Under the pieces are notes generated by a model. The model saw only the letters and a program-made list of their open reading frames with translations. It was not told the origin of the DNA and ran no database searches. Position numbers and translations under genes: made by a program. From the NCBI RefSeq assembly GCF_001544575.2, contig NZ_FCNY02000013.1, positions 124,001 to 188,000 of the forward strand: a stretch of DNA of 64,000 bases, written 5' to 3'. Shown here in pieces: positions 42,865 to 50,706 of this stretch; positions within the stretch are counted from its first letter, which is position 1; each line of letters starts with the position of its first letter. Origin of the DNA: Caballeronia cordobensis. Its GTDB lineage: Bacteria > Pseudomonadota > Gammaproteobacteria > Burkholderiales > Burkholderiaceae.

Positions 42865-43418
42865 GTCGGTTTATTAGCACTGCCCCTCCCCGGGGCGGGG
42901 GTAACTTTCTTTGCTGCTGCAAAGAAAGTCACCAAAGAAAGCAGCTTCTCACCGCCCGCAGTCACACGCACGTTGGCCATTCTTCTCCTCCGGGAACGGC
43001 CCTCGCCTAAAGAGTGCCCTCACAGGCCCAATCGGGCTTGGATCGCGCACGGTCTGACAAGCCAGTGCGCGAAGCGCGCTGGCCCAGCACGAAATAGCAC
43101 CGGCACAGCGCTACGCGCTGCCGTCGGGTATACCGGGAAACCCACGCATACCCGATTAACCCATCGGCCGCGAAGCGGGCCGGAGCTTGAAATGGCTGTA
43201 CCAGTTTGTTAAGCGGCGCGATGTGACAGACCGTGCGCGATCCAAGCCCGGTTGGGCCTATGGGGGCACTCTTTAGGCGAGTGCCCCCTTGGAGGAGAAA
43301 AGTGGCCAACGTGCGTGTGACCGCGGGCGGTGACAAAGCTGCTTTCTTTGGTGACTTTCTTTGCAGCAGCAAAGAAAGTTACCCCCGCCCCGGGGAGGGG
43401 CAGTGCCAATAGACCGAC
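42865..43418. repeat. Large imperfect palindromic element between iolD and iolE
   Basis: Two inverted arms of about 192-195 bp (42865-43056 and 43224-43418) pair over most of their length, leaving a 167-bp centre. Faint similarity extends about 15-20 bp further out on both sides. Each arm carries its own small hairpin (ACTTTCTTTGC/GCAAAGAAAGT with a four-base loop, at 42904-42929 and 43354-43379) and a GC-rich CCCCTCCCCGGGGCGGGG block. The centre has more short hairpins (GCGCG-AAG-CGCGC type). I associate this sequence with dispersed intergenic repeats of Caballeronia/Paraburkholderia. It codes for nothing obvious and has no transposase, so it may be a MITE-like or extragenic palindromic repeat. 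Confidence 0.85.
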
Positions 43419-43464
43419 ACGAAAACAAGTTCCACGACCCCGAAGACACAAAAGGCCGAAGAAA

Positions 43465-44361
43465 ATGAAAGTCCGCATAGGCATCAACCCACTCTCGTGG
43501 ATGAACGACGATCTCCCTTCCCTCGGCGGCGAAACACCCCTCTCCACCGCCTTAACCGAGGGCAAACAAATCGGCTATGAAGGTTTCGAGCTAGGCAACA
43601 AGTTCCCCCGCGACCCGCAAGCGCTAAAAACGCTGCTGCAAGAATACGACTTGGCGCTCGTCTCCGGCTGGTACTCCGGCAGACTGGCAGAACGCAGCGC
43701 GGAAGAAGAAATCGAGGCAGTCGCCAAACACCTCGACCTGCTGCAAAAAAACGGCGCAACAGTAATGGTCTACGGCGAAGTAGCGAACTCGATCCAGGGC
43801 GCGCCACGCCCCCTCTACCAGCGCCCCCGCTTCTTCTCGGAAGCGCAATGGACGGCATACGCCGAGCGCCTGAACCGCTTCGCCGAATTTACGCTCTCGC
43901 GCGGCGTGCGCGTGGCCTATCATCATCATATGGGCGCGTATGTCGAAACGCCCGCCGATGTCGATCGCCTCATGGCGCTCACCAACGATGCGGTAGGCCT
44001 GCTGTTCGACGCGGGCCACATCACGTTCGCGGGCGGCGACGCCCTCGCCGTGCTGCAAAAGCACATCGCACGCGTGTGCCACGTGCATTGCAAGGACGTG
44101 CGCCCGGAGATCGTGAAGCTCGCGCGCAACCGCAACTGGAGCTTTCTCGATGCGGTCATCAACGGCGCGTTCACCGTGCCGGGCGATGGCGCCGTCGATT
44201 ATCCGGGCATCGTCGCGTGTCTCGCGAAGCACGATTACGAAGGCTGGCTCGTCGTGGAGGCAGAACAGGATCCGGTGATCGCACCGAGCTACGCCTATGC
44301 CGACAAGGGCTATCGCACCTTGCGCGCGCTCGTCGACAAGCCATACAAGGAGGCAGCATGA
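43465..44361 (+). CDS. iolE: Myo-inosose-2 dehydratase
   Basis: The 298-residue TIM-barrel enzyme of the xylose-isomerase-like family dehydrates scyllo-inosose to trihydroxycyclohexanedione. The family start is RIGINPLSWMNDDLPSLGGE. Metal ligands are expected in AYHHHMGAYVETPADVD (~152-168), FDAGHITFAGGD (~183-194) and CHVHCKDVRPE (~206-216), and VVEAEQDP closes the barrel. The first ~120 codons are unusually C/A-rich compared with the rest of the operon. Its stop overlaps the iolB ATG by four bases. The palindrome separates it from iolD, so it may have its own promoter or depend on read-through. Confidence 0.95.
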   Translation: MKVRIGINPLSWMNDDLPSLGGETPLSTALTEGKQIGYEGFELGNKFPRDPQALKTLLQEYDLALVSGWYSGRLAERSAEEEIEAVAKHLDLLQKNGATVMVYGEVANSIQGAPRPLYQRPRFFSEAQWTAYAERLNRFAEFTLSRGVRVAYHHHMGAYVETPADVDRLMALTNDAVGLLFDAGHITFAGGDALAVLQKHIARVCHVHCKDVRPEIVKLARNRNWSFLDAVINGAFTVPGDGAVDYPGIVACLAKHDYEGWLVVEAEQDPVIAPSYAYADKGYRTLRALVDKPYKEAA

Positions 44362-45173
44362 GCCTGCTAGTGAAAGCATCGCGCGAGGAGCAGACCATCG
44401 CGCGCGTCACACCCGATTCCGCGGGCTGGAAGCATGTCGGCTTCGCGGCGTATCGCCTGAACGCGGGCGATGTCGTGCATGTCTACGACGCGGATCGCGA
44501 AAGCTGCATCGTCGTGCTGACAGGCACGGTGAGCGTCGAAGCCGGCGACGAGCACTGGCCGTCGATCGGCACGCGCGACAGCGTGTTCGAAGACGCCGCG
44601 CCCTACGCGGTCTACGTGCCGCCGAAGCTCGCCGCGATCGTGCACGCCGAGCGCGATGCGGAAATCGCCGTGGCGAGCGCGCCCGCGAAAGGCGACTTCC
44701 CGCCGCGTCTCATCGAACCGGCGCAGATGAAGCGCTCCACGCGCGGCCGCAACGCCAATACGCGCTACGTATGCGACATTCTTCCGCAAACCGAAGCGGC
44801 CGAGTCGCTGCTCGTGGTGGAAGTGCGCACGCCGGGCGGGCATGCATCGAGCTATCCGCCGCACAAGCACGATCGGGACAACGTGCCGCTCGAAAGCGCG
44901 CTGGAAGAGACCTACTACCATCGATTGAATCCGCCGCAAGGCTTCGCGTTTCAGCGCGTCTATACCGACGAACGCGATCTCGACGAAACCATGACCGTCG
45001 AGGATCACGATGTCGTGATGGTGCCGCGCGGCTATCATCCGGTCGTCGTGCCGTATGGATACGACAACTACTATCTGAACGTGATGGCGGGCGACAAGCG
45101 CACGTGGCATTTCAAGAACGATCCGAAGCATGAATGGATCGTGGAGCGGGACAGCAAGGCGTCGTCGTCCTAG
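44358..45173 (+). CDS. iolB: 5-deoxy-glucuronate isomerase
   Basis: The 271-residue bicupin enzyme isomerises 5-deoxy-glucuronate to 5-dehydro-2-deoxy-gluconate, the substrate of IolC. Conserved parts are EVRTPGGHASSYPPHKHD (metal-binding cupin, ~155-173), the EETYYHRLNPPQGFAFQRVYTD block (~181-202) and VPRGYHPVVVPYGYDNYYLN near the C-terminus. AAGGAGGCAGC precedes the ATG. It is the last gene of the operon, and its stop overlaps by four bases the end of the convergent LivF-like gene. I see no terminator. Confidence 0.95.
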   Translation: MSLLVKASREEQTIARVTPDSAGWKHVGFAAYRLNAGDVVHVYDADRESCIVVLTGTVSVEAGDEHWPSIGTRDSVFEDAAPYAVYVPPKLAAIVHAERDAEIAVASAPAKGDFPPRLIEPAQMKRSTRGRNANTRYVCDILPQTEAAESLLVVEVRTPGGHASSYPPHKHDRDNVPLESALEETYYHRLNPPQGFAFQRVYTDERDLDETMTVEDHDVVMVPRGYHPVVVPYGYDNYYLNVMAGDKRTWHFKNDPKHEWIVERDSKASSS

Positions 45174-45862
45174 CCGACAAAAAGCCATTCGCGCATGACC
45201 TGCGCGTCGCGCGCGAAGGCCTCGATCGGACCGTCGAACCGTATCGCCCCATGCCCCATTACGGCGACGCGCGCATCGAGCATGCGCGCGATGGTCAGGC
45301 GCTCTTCGATCAGCAGCATCGCGACGCCGCGTTCGCGCAGCGTCTTCAGACACGCGGCCACTTGCGCGAGCACGTGCGGCGCGAGCCCTTCGCCGGGTTC
45401 GTCGATGACCACGAACGACGGATCGCCCGCCAGCGTGCGCGCAAGCGCGAGCATCTGCTGTTCGCCGCCCGAGAGCAAACCGGCTTTCACCGCTGCGCGC
45501 GCTTCCAGCGCCGGAAACAGGCGATACGCTTCATGCGTCGTGAAGCGCGTGCCCTTTCTTTCGCCGAGCAAGAGGTTCTCGCGCACCGTCAGCGCGGGGA
45601 ACACGTCGCGCGTTTCGGGCACATAGCCGATGCCCAGTCGCGCGATCCGGTACGGCCGCAAGCCGACCAACCGCACATCGCGATAACGCATGTCGCCTTC
45701 GCAGCGCACGAGGCCCATGATGGCCTTCGCGAGCGTCGAACGCCCCGAACCGTTACGGCCGGCGAGCGCCACCGCTTCCCCTTCGCCGATGACGAGATTC
45801 ACGCCGTGCAGCACTTGCGCCGCGCCGTACCACGCACGTAAGTTCTCGATGCACAAGCTCAT
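45170..45862 (-). CDS. livF: Branched-chain-type ABC transporter ATPase, LivF-like, with Walker A Lys replaced by Arg
   Basis: The 230-residue ATPase of the LivF group has a complete signature (LLSGGEQQMLALARTL) and Walker B (FVVIDEPGEGLAP), but Walker A reads GRNGSGRST (residues 35-43), with Arg41 (codon CGT) where Lys is nearly invariant. The H-loop region reads LLIEERLTIARML, without the usual His. The second ATPase of the cluster has a normal Walker A, so the heterodimer may have one weak site. It is the last gene of a four-gene liv operon with four-base overlaps. The substrate is not known. Confidence 0.87.
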   Translation of the reverse strand: MSLCIENLRAWYGAAQVLHGVNLVIGEGEAVALAGRNGSGRSTLAKAIMGLVRCEGDMRYRDVRLVGLRPYRIARLGIGYVPETRDVFPALTVRENLLLGERKGTRFTTHEAYRLFPALEARAAVKAGLLSGGEQQMLALARTLAGDPSFVVIDEPGEGLAPHVLAQVAACLKTLRERGVAMLLIEERLTIARMLDARVAVMGHGAIRFDGPIEAFARDAQVMREWLFVG

Positions 45863-46599
45863 GTCGCCGCCCCGCCGAGATAAGCGTCCTGCACGTCGGG
45901 ATTCGCGCGAATCGCTGCGGGCGTGCCGGTGGCGATCACGCGCCCTTGCACCAGCACCGAGATGCGATCCGCGAGACCGAACACCGCGTCCATGTCGTGC
46001 TCGATCACGAGCAGCGTGCGCGCTTGCGTCGTCGCGCGAATCAGGGCGAGCGCGCGCGTGGCTTCCGCGCGATTCATGCCGGCGGTCGGTTCGTCGAGCA
46101 GGATGATGGGCGCGTCGGTCGCGAGCGCGATGCCCAGATCGAGCGCGCGCTGCTCCGCATAAGTGAGCCGCGCGGCGCGTTCGTTGGCGCGTTCGGCCAG
46201 GCCGATCGCATCGAGCATCGCGCGCGCGCGTTCATCGATATGTCTCGATGGCAGCCATTTATCGATGAAGCGCGCGGACGCCGCGCCGAGCGCCGCGCAA
46301 CGAAGGTTGTCGAGCACGGACATCGCGCCGAACACGCTGGTCGTCTGGAAACTGCGCGCGAGCGTTCGCGAGACCCGCTGCGGCGATTGATGGGTCACAT
46401 CGATGCCGTTCGCGACGATGCGCCCCGCGTCGGGCCGCGCGCGCCCCGAAATCAGATCGAAGAGCGTGGACTTTCCCGCGCCGTTCGGCCCGATGAGCGC
46501 ATGCCGCTCGCCCGCCGCGACGTGCAGATCGACGCCGTGCAACACGCGCGTCGCACCGAAGCGCTTGACGACGCCGTGCACGTCGAGCGCGGCGTTCAT
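45859..46599 (-). CDS. livG: Branched-chain-type ABC transporter ATPase, LivG-like
   Basis: The 246-residue ATPase has Walker A GPNGAGKST near residue 37, Q-loop ARSFQTTSVF near 83, Walker B PIILLDEPTAGMN near 165 and H-loop VIEHDMDAVFG near 197. The signature region reads LTYAEQRALDLGIALA, a variant of the LivG form (LSYGQQR). The ATG at 46599 overlaps the permease stop by four bases, and its stop overlaps the LivF-like ATG, so the ATPases are translationally coupled. Confidence 0.9.
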   Translation of the reverse strand: MNAALDVHGVVKRFGATRVLHGVDLHVAAGERHALIGPNGAGKSTLFDLISGRARPDAGRIVANGIDVTHQSPQRVSRTLARSFQTTSVFGAMSVLDNLRCAALGAASARFIDKWLPSRHIDERARAMLDAIGLAERANERAARLTYAEQRALDLGIALATDAPIILLDEPTAGMNRAEATRALALIRATTQARTLLVIEHDMDAVFGLADRISVLVQGRVIATGTPAAIRANPDVQDAYLGGAAT

Positions 46600-47684
46600 C
46601 GCGCGGGCCTCGTGCGGCGGGCGAGCCAGACACCGAGCAGCGCGCACGGCAACGCGACAAGCCACATCGCATCCTGTCGATGCGCGTACAGCGACTCGAC
46701 GACGATCACCACCGCCGCGCCCCACGCGATCCCGCTGACGAGCCCGAAGCACAAGGCCCTCGCATCGCGCCTGAAAAGCCCGACGACGCCCTCGGGCGCG
46801 GCAACGACCACCCACATGAAGAAGAGCCCGAGATACATCGGCCACGCGGCGGTGACGCTCGCCACGGCGACGCTGAAGAAAGTCAGCAGCACCGCTCCGG
46901 CAACGGGACCGAGGAACGCGCCCGCGCCGCCGATCACCGTCGCGACGAGCACGCTCGTCGAATGCGCAAGGCCGACGCTTTCCGCCGACACCAGTTCGAC
47001 GTTGATCAACGCCAGCACGCCCGCGATGCCCGCGAAGAACGCCGACACGACGAGCATGGCGAGACGCACGCGCGCCGGCGCGAAGCCGATCGCGGCGGCG
47101 CGCGCGGGGTTGTCGCGCACGGCGTTGGCGAGACGGCACATCGGCGTGCGCGAGAACGCGAACATCGCGAGCGCGGAGATCACGCACCAGCACGCGATCA
47201 GCGCATACGCCTCGGCAAGCGGCCCGAAGGTCCACGCGAAGAACGGCGGCCCGCTCGCGCGATCGATCGTCACGCCGCCCTCGCCGCCGAACCAGCCCGG
47301 CACGAGCCACACGCACGCGGCGACGAGCTCGCCCAGACCGAGCGTGATCATCGCGAAGGCCGTGCCCGCGCGCTGCGTCGACATCGCGCCGAAGACGACG
47401 GCAACGAGCATCGCCGCCACGCCGCCGATGACCGGCAGGAGCGGCAACGGCACGCCGAAGCGATTGAACACCTGCGCGGCGGCGAATGCGCCGAGACCCG
47501 AATACACCGCGTGCCCGAACGACAGCAAGCCCGTCTCGCCGAGCAGCAGGTTGTAGGAAAGCGCGAAGACGATGAGCGTCGCCGTTTGCGCGAGATACGC
47601 GAGCAGCCACGATTGATCGAAGACGAGCGGCGGCAGCGCAAGCGCGAACGCACACACGAGCGCGAGCGCGATGAACTTACGCAT
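46596..47684 (-). CDS. livM: Branched-chain-type ABC transporter permease, LivM-like
   Basis: The 362-residue integral membrane protein has 10 or so helices and the LivM landmarks YNLLLGETGLLSFGHAVYSGLGA near residue 45 and the EAA-type loop RLANAVRDNPARAAAIGFAPARVRL near 185. GGAGAFLGPVAGAVLLTFF follows near 252. It overlaps the LivH-like stop and the LivG-like start. The family transports branched-chain amino acids, urea, or aromatic and dicarboxylic acids. Confidence 0.9.
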   Translation of the reverse strand: MRKFIALALVCAFALALPPLVFDQSWLLAYLAQTATLIVFALSYNLLLGETGLLSFGHAVYSGLGAFAAAQVFNRFGVPLPLLPVIGGVAAMLVAVVFGAMSTQRAGTAFAMITLGLGELVAACVWLVPGWFGGEGGVTIDRASGPPFFAWTFGPLAEAYALIACWCVISALAMFAFSRTPMCRLANAVRDNPARAAAIGFAPARVRLAMLVVSAFFAGIAGVLALINVELVSAESVGLAHSTSVLVATVIGGAGAFLGPVAGAVLLTFFSVAVASVTAAWPMYLGLFFMWVVVAAPEGVVGLFRRDARALCFGLVSGIAWGAAVVIVVESLYAHRQDAMWLVALPCALLGVWLARRTRPAR

Positions 47685-48618
47685 CGCGCGTGCGCTCGCC
47701 GAAGAGTCCGCGCGGGCGCAGCGCCAGCATCGCGACGAGCAGCAGATACGGCAGCACGGGCGCGAGTTGCGCGACGGTCAGCCCCGCCCACGCGTCCGGC
47801 AAGGTCACGCCGAACGATGCGGCCATGCTTCCCGCCGACGCGCTCGCACCCACCGCGAAAGTCTGCACGCAGCCAACGAGCAGCGAAGCCGCCAGCGCGC
47901 CCGAGAGCGAGCCGAGACCGCCGATCACCACGACGACGAACACGATCGGGCCGACCGCATCGGCCATTCCGGGCTCGATGACGGCAAGCGGCGCGCCGAT
48001 CACACCACCTGCCGCGGCGAGTGCGGCCCCGACGGCGAAGACCATCGTGAACACGCGCGGCACATCGTGACCGAGCGTTTCCACCGTGGCGGGATGCGTC
48101 AGCGCCGCGCGCACGACGAGGCCGGTCTTCGAGATGCGCAGCACGAGCCAGAGCGCGGCGAGCATCGCGATGGCGACCGCCATCATGAACACGCGATAGC
48201 GCGCGAACGACGCGCCGAAGAGCGTGAAAAGCGCACCGTCGAGCACGCGCGGAACAGTCGCGGGCACGGGACCGAGCCCCCAGACGAGCTTCACGCCCTC
48301 GCCGATCACGATGGCCGCGCCGAAGGTCAGCAGCATTTCCGCGAGCGCGCCGCGCGCATGCACGCGTCTTAACAGCAGACGTTCGAACCCTGCGCCCGCC
48401 ACGCCGACCACGAGCGGCGCGCCGATCAACGCGAGCCAGAAGCCGCCATACGCGGCGAGCGCCTGCCCGGCATACGCGCCGAGCATGTAGAAGCTGGCGT
48501 GCGCGAAGTTCAGCACGCCGAGCATCGAGAAGATCAGCGTGAGGCCGGCGGACAGCATGAAGAGCAGCAATCCCACGCTCACGCCGTTGAGCAGGCTCAC
48601 GGCGAACCACTGAAGCAA
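47677..48618 (-). CDS. livH: Branched-chain-type ABC transporter permease, LivH-like
   Basis: The 313-residue permease starts with LLNGVSVGLLLFMLSAGLTLIFSMLGVLNFAHASFYMLGAY, the classic LivH N-terminus. GGLGSLSGALAASLLVG near residue 235 is the conserved late block. It overlaps the LivM-like gene by eight bases and begins 10 bp after the thioesterase stop. No periplasmic binding-protein gene lies on either side of the cluster. Confidence 0.9.
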   Translation of the reverse strand: MLQWFAVSLLNGVSVGLLLFMLSAGLTLIFSMLGVLNFAHASFYMLGAYAGQALAAYGGFWLALIGAPLVVGVAGAGFERLLLRRVHARGALAEMLLTFGAAIVIGEGVKLVWGLGPVPATVPRVLDGALFTLFGASFARYRVFMMAVAIAMLAALWLVLRISKTGLVVRAALTHPATVETLGHDVPRVFTMVFAVGAALAAAGGVIGAPLAVIEPGMADAVGPIVFVVVVIGGLGSLSGALAASLLVGCVQTFAVGASASAGSMAASFGVTLPDAWAGLTVAQLAPVLPYLLLVAMLALRPRGLFGERTRDA

Positions 48619-48628
48619 GACGCAGCCC

Positions 48629-49063
48629 TCAGTTGGCGAGCGGCTTGAGCGCGGCGACGAGCGGCGCCGGCAGCGGCACCGGCCTGCGCGTGACGCGATC
48701 CACGTAGACGTGCACGAAATGCCCTTGCGCGGCGGCTTCGCCGGATCCTTGCGTGAAGATGCCGACTTCGTAACGCACGCTCGTGTTGCCGAGCTTCTCG
48801 ACGCGCAAGCCCGCCTCGATCGGCTCGGGAAACACCACCGGCGCGAAGAAATTGCAGCGCGTCTCGACCACGAGGCCGATGGTCTCGCCCTCGCTGAAAT
48901 CGAGCACGCCCGCGCGCAGCAGGTACTCGTTCACGACCGTGTCGAAGTAGCTGTAATAGACGACGTTGTTGATGTGCCCGTAGACGTCGTTATCCGACCA
49001 GCGCGTGCTGATCGACAGAAAGTGCGCGTAGTCCGCGCGCGTGGTCGGCGTCGGCTTGGTCAT
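48629..49063 (-). CDS. Acyl-CoA thioesterase, 4-hydroxybenzoyl-CoA-type hotdog fold
   Basis: The 144-residue single-hotdog protein has RWSDNDVYGHINNVVYYSYFDTVVNEYLLRAG (residues ~21-52), with the catalytic Asp of the YbgC/FcbC group in the RxxDxDxxGHxNN motif. Such enzymes hydrolyse short or aromatic acyl-CoA thioesters. It lies 10 bp upstream of the liv-type permease gene on the same strand and is probably co-transcribed. This suggests, as inference, that the transported compound enters or leaves metabolism as a CoA ester. Confidence 0.9.
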   Translation of the reverse strand: MTKPTPTTRADYAHFLSISTRWSDNDVYGHINNVVYYSYFDTVVNEYLLRAGVLDFSEGETIGLVVETRCNFFAPVVFPEPIEAGLRVEKLGNTSVRYEVGIFTQGSGEAAAQGHFVHVYVDRVTRRPVPLPAPLVAALKPLAN

Positions 49064-49138
49064 CGTCGGGATGGACGCGAGTCCGGTGGAGAAGGTGCGG
49101 GCATGGTGGAGCGCTGCGGCGCGGGTGTCAATCCGGAT

Positions 49139-50194
49139 TCAACGCGCGGCGGCCAACGCGCGCACGTCGTCGGCGAAGCGCTCGACGGTCTCGCGTTGCG
49201 TGTCCCATGCGCACATCAGACGGCAGCCGCCCGAGCCGATGAACTGATAGAAGCGCCAGCCCTTCGCGCGCAGCGCCACGGCGACGTGCCCCGGCAGTTC
49301 GGCGAACACGGCATTCGCTTCGGGCTTGAAGAGCAGGCTGACGCCGGGAATGGCGACGAGCCGCTCGGCCATCAGTTGCGCCATCGCGTTGGCGTGACGC
49401 GCGTTGCGCAGCCAGACGTCGTCATCGAGAAGACCCAGCCACGGCGCGGAGATAAAACGCATCTTCGAGGCAAGCTGTCCCGCCTGCTTCAGCCGATAGG
49501 CAAAGTCGGCGGCGAGCGAACGGTCGAAAAACACGACCGCCTCGCCGACCGGCAAGCCGTTTTTTGTGCCGCCGAAGCACAGCACGTCCACGCCGGCGCG
49601 CCACGTGATCTCCGACGGATGCACGCCGAGCGTCGCGACCGCGTTCGCGAAGCGCGCGCCGTCCATGTGCACTTTCAGATGCCGGCGCTTCGCAATGGCC
49701 GCGATCGCGCGAATCTCTTCGACGGTGTAGACAGTGCCGACTTCGGTCGCCTGCGTGAGCGCGACGACCTTCGGCTTCGGATAGTGGATGTCCGCGCGCT
49801 TGGTGACGAGTTCCTCGATGGCATCCGGCGTGAGCTTGCCGTTCTCGCCCTTCGCCGTGAGCAGCTTCGAGCCGCCGGAGAAGAACTCGGGGCCGCCGCA
49901 TTCATCGGTTTCGATATGCGCGAGCTCGTGGCAAATGACCGAGTGATACGACTGGCACAGCGAGGCGAGCGCGAGCGAATTCGCCGCCGTGCCGTTGAAC
50001 ACGAAGAAAACTTCGCAGTCGGTCTGAAAGAGATCGCGGATGCGGTCGCAGACTTGCGCCGTCCACGAATCGTCGCCATAGGCGGGCTCGTGGCCGCTCG
50101 TATTCGCCTGGATCAGCGCGTCTAGCGCTTCGGGGCAGATGCCTGCGTAGTTGTCGGAGGCGAAATGCTGGGTCGGGTCCGTGGGTGCTGTCAT
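49139..50194 (-). CDS. ltaE: Low-specificity L-threonine aldolase
   Basis: The 351-residue PLP-dependent aldolase of the beta-eliminating lyase family (fold type I) interconverts threonine/allo-threonine with glycine and acetaldehyde. HFASDNYAGICPEALDALIQAN starts the protein, GDDSWTAQVCDRIRDLF follows, HMDGARFANAVA near residue 185 holds the PLP-contacting Asp and Arg, and CFGGTKNG near 220 carries the Schiff-base Lys. The length matches bacterial LtaE. It is 75 bp upstream of the thioesterase gene on the same strand, so a shared transcript is possible but not required. Confidence 0.92.
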   Translation of the reverse strand: MTAPTDPTQHFASDNYAGICPEALDALIQANTSGHEPAYGDDSWTAQVCDRIRDLFQTDCEVFFVFNGTAANSLALASLCQSYHSVICHELAHIETDECGGPEFFSGGSKLLTAKGENGKLTPDAIEELVTKRADIHYPKPKVVALTQATEVGTVYTVEEIRAIAAIAKRRHLKVHMDGARFANAVATLGVHPSEITWRAGVDVLCFGGTKNGLPVGEAVVFFDRSLAADFAYRLKQAGQLASKMRFISAPWLGLLDDDVWLRNARHANAMAQLMAERLVAIPGVSLLFKPEANAVFAELPGHVAVALRAKGWRFYQFIGSGGCRLMCAWDTQRETVERFADDVRALAAAR

Positions 50195-50306
50195 GAGATC
50201 GCTTCGATGGCCGGTTCGAACGCGGCGCGCGCGAGCGGGAAAGCATCGCGCGCGCCGGCAATCGGGCCATTTTAGCGGCTCGGCGGTTCACCCGGCCGGC
50301 GAGCGG

Positions 50307-50552
50307 TCACTTGGCGTTCGGCGCGCTCGCGGCGTTGGCCTGCTGGGCTTCCTGCGCCTTCTTTTCCTTCTTGTTCGCTTCGTGATGGCCGATGGCGCAG
50401 CCGCCAACCGCGCCCGCCGTGCCGTGGCCGCCCGCGACGTGCCCCGCCACGCCGCCGACGGCCGCACCCTTCAGACAGCCCTCCGCCTGCGCGGCGCCGG
50501 TGGCGGCGAGCATCGCCGAAGCCAGAATGATCGATGCGAGTGTGCGATTCAT
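50307..50552 (-). CDS. Small exported glycine-rich (glycine-zipper-like) protein
   Basis: The 81-residue protein has a signal peptide (IILASAMLAATGAAQA) and a mature glycine-zipper stretch (GAAVGGVAGHVAGGHGTAGAVGG). A Lys/Glu/Ala-rich tail ends in alternating Ala/Asn. Two cysteines are in the mature part. Similar proteins are common and uncharacterised in Burkholderia envelopes. It is monocistronic, with GGGAGACGAC before the ATG. Confidence 0.8.
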   Translation of the reverse strand: MNRTLASIILASAMLAATGAAQAEGCLKGAAVGGVAGHVAGGHGTAGAVGGCAIGHHEANKKEKKAQEAQQANAASAPNAK

Positions 50553-50623
50553 CAGTCGTCTCCCTTGTGTTGATTGAACGTCACGATGAGAGACGCACGC
50601 GCCATACCTGACAGTGCGTAATG

Positions 50624-50655
50624 AAAAACGGCCCGATCTTCATCAGATCGAGCCG
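50624..50655 (-). terminator. Rho-independent terminator of alaS
   Basis: On the minus strand CGGC-mismatch-GATCT pairs with AGATC-mismatch-GCCG around a five-base loop, followed by TTTTT, about 50 bp after the alaS stop. Confidence 0.8.
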
Positions 50656-50706
50656 CCTTAACGGAACGTGAAACGCGGAACGCGAACCGCGCTTAAAGCA
50701 TAAGGC

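Noticed and set aside
42847..43565. Short open frames through the palindrome encoding FFAAAKKVT-like peptides
   Set aside because: The same peptide appears in both arms because they are inverted copies, on different strands. It is a product of the repeat and not a conserved protein.
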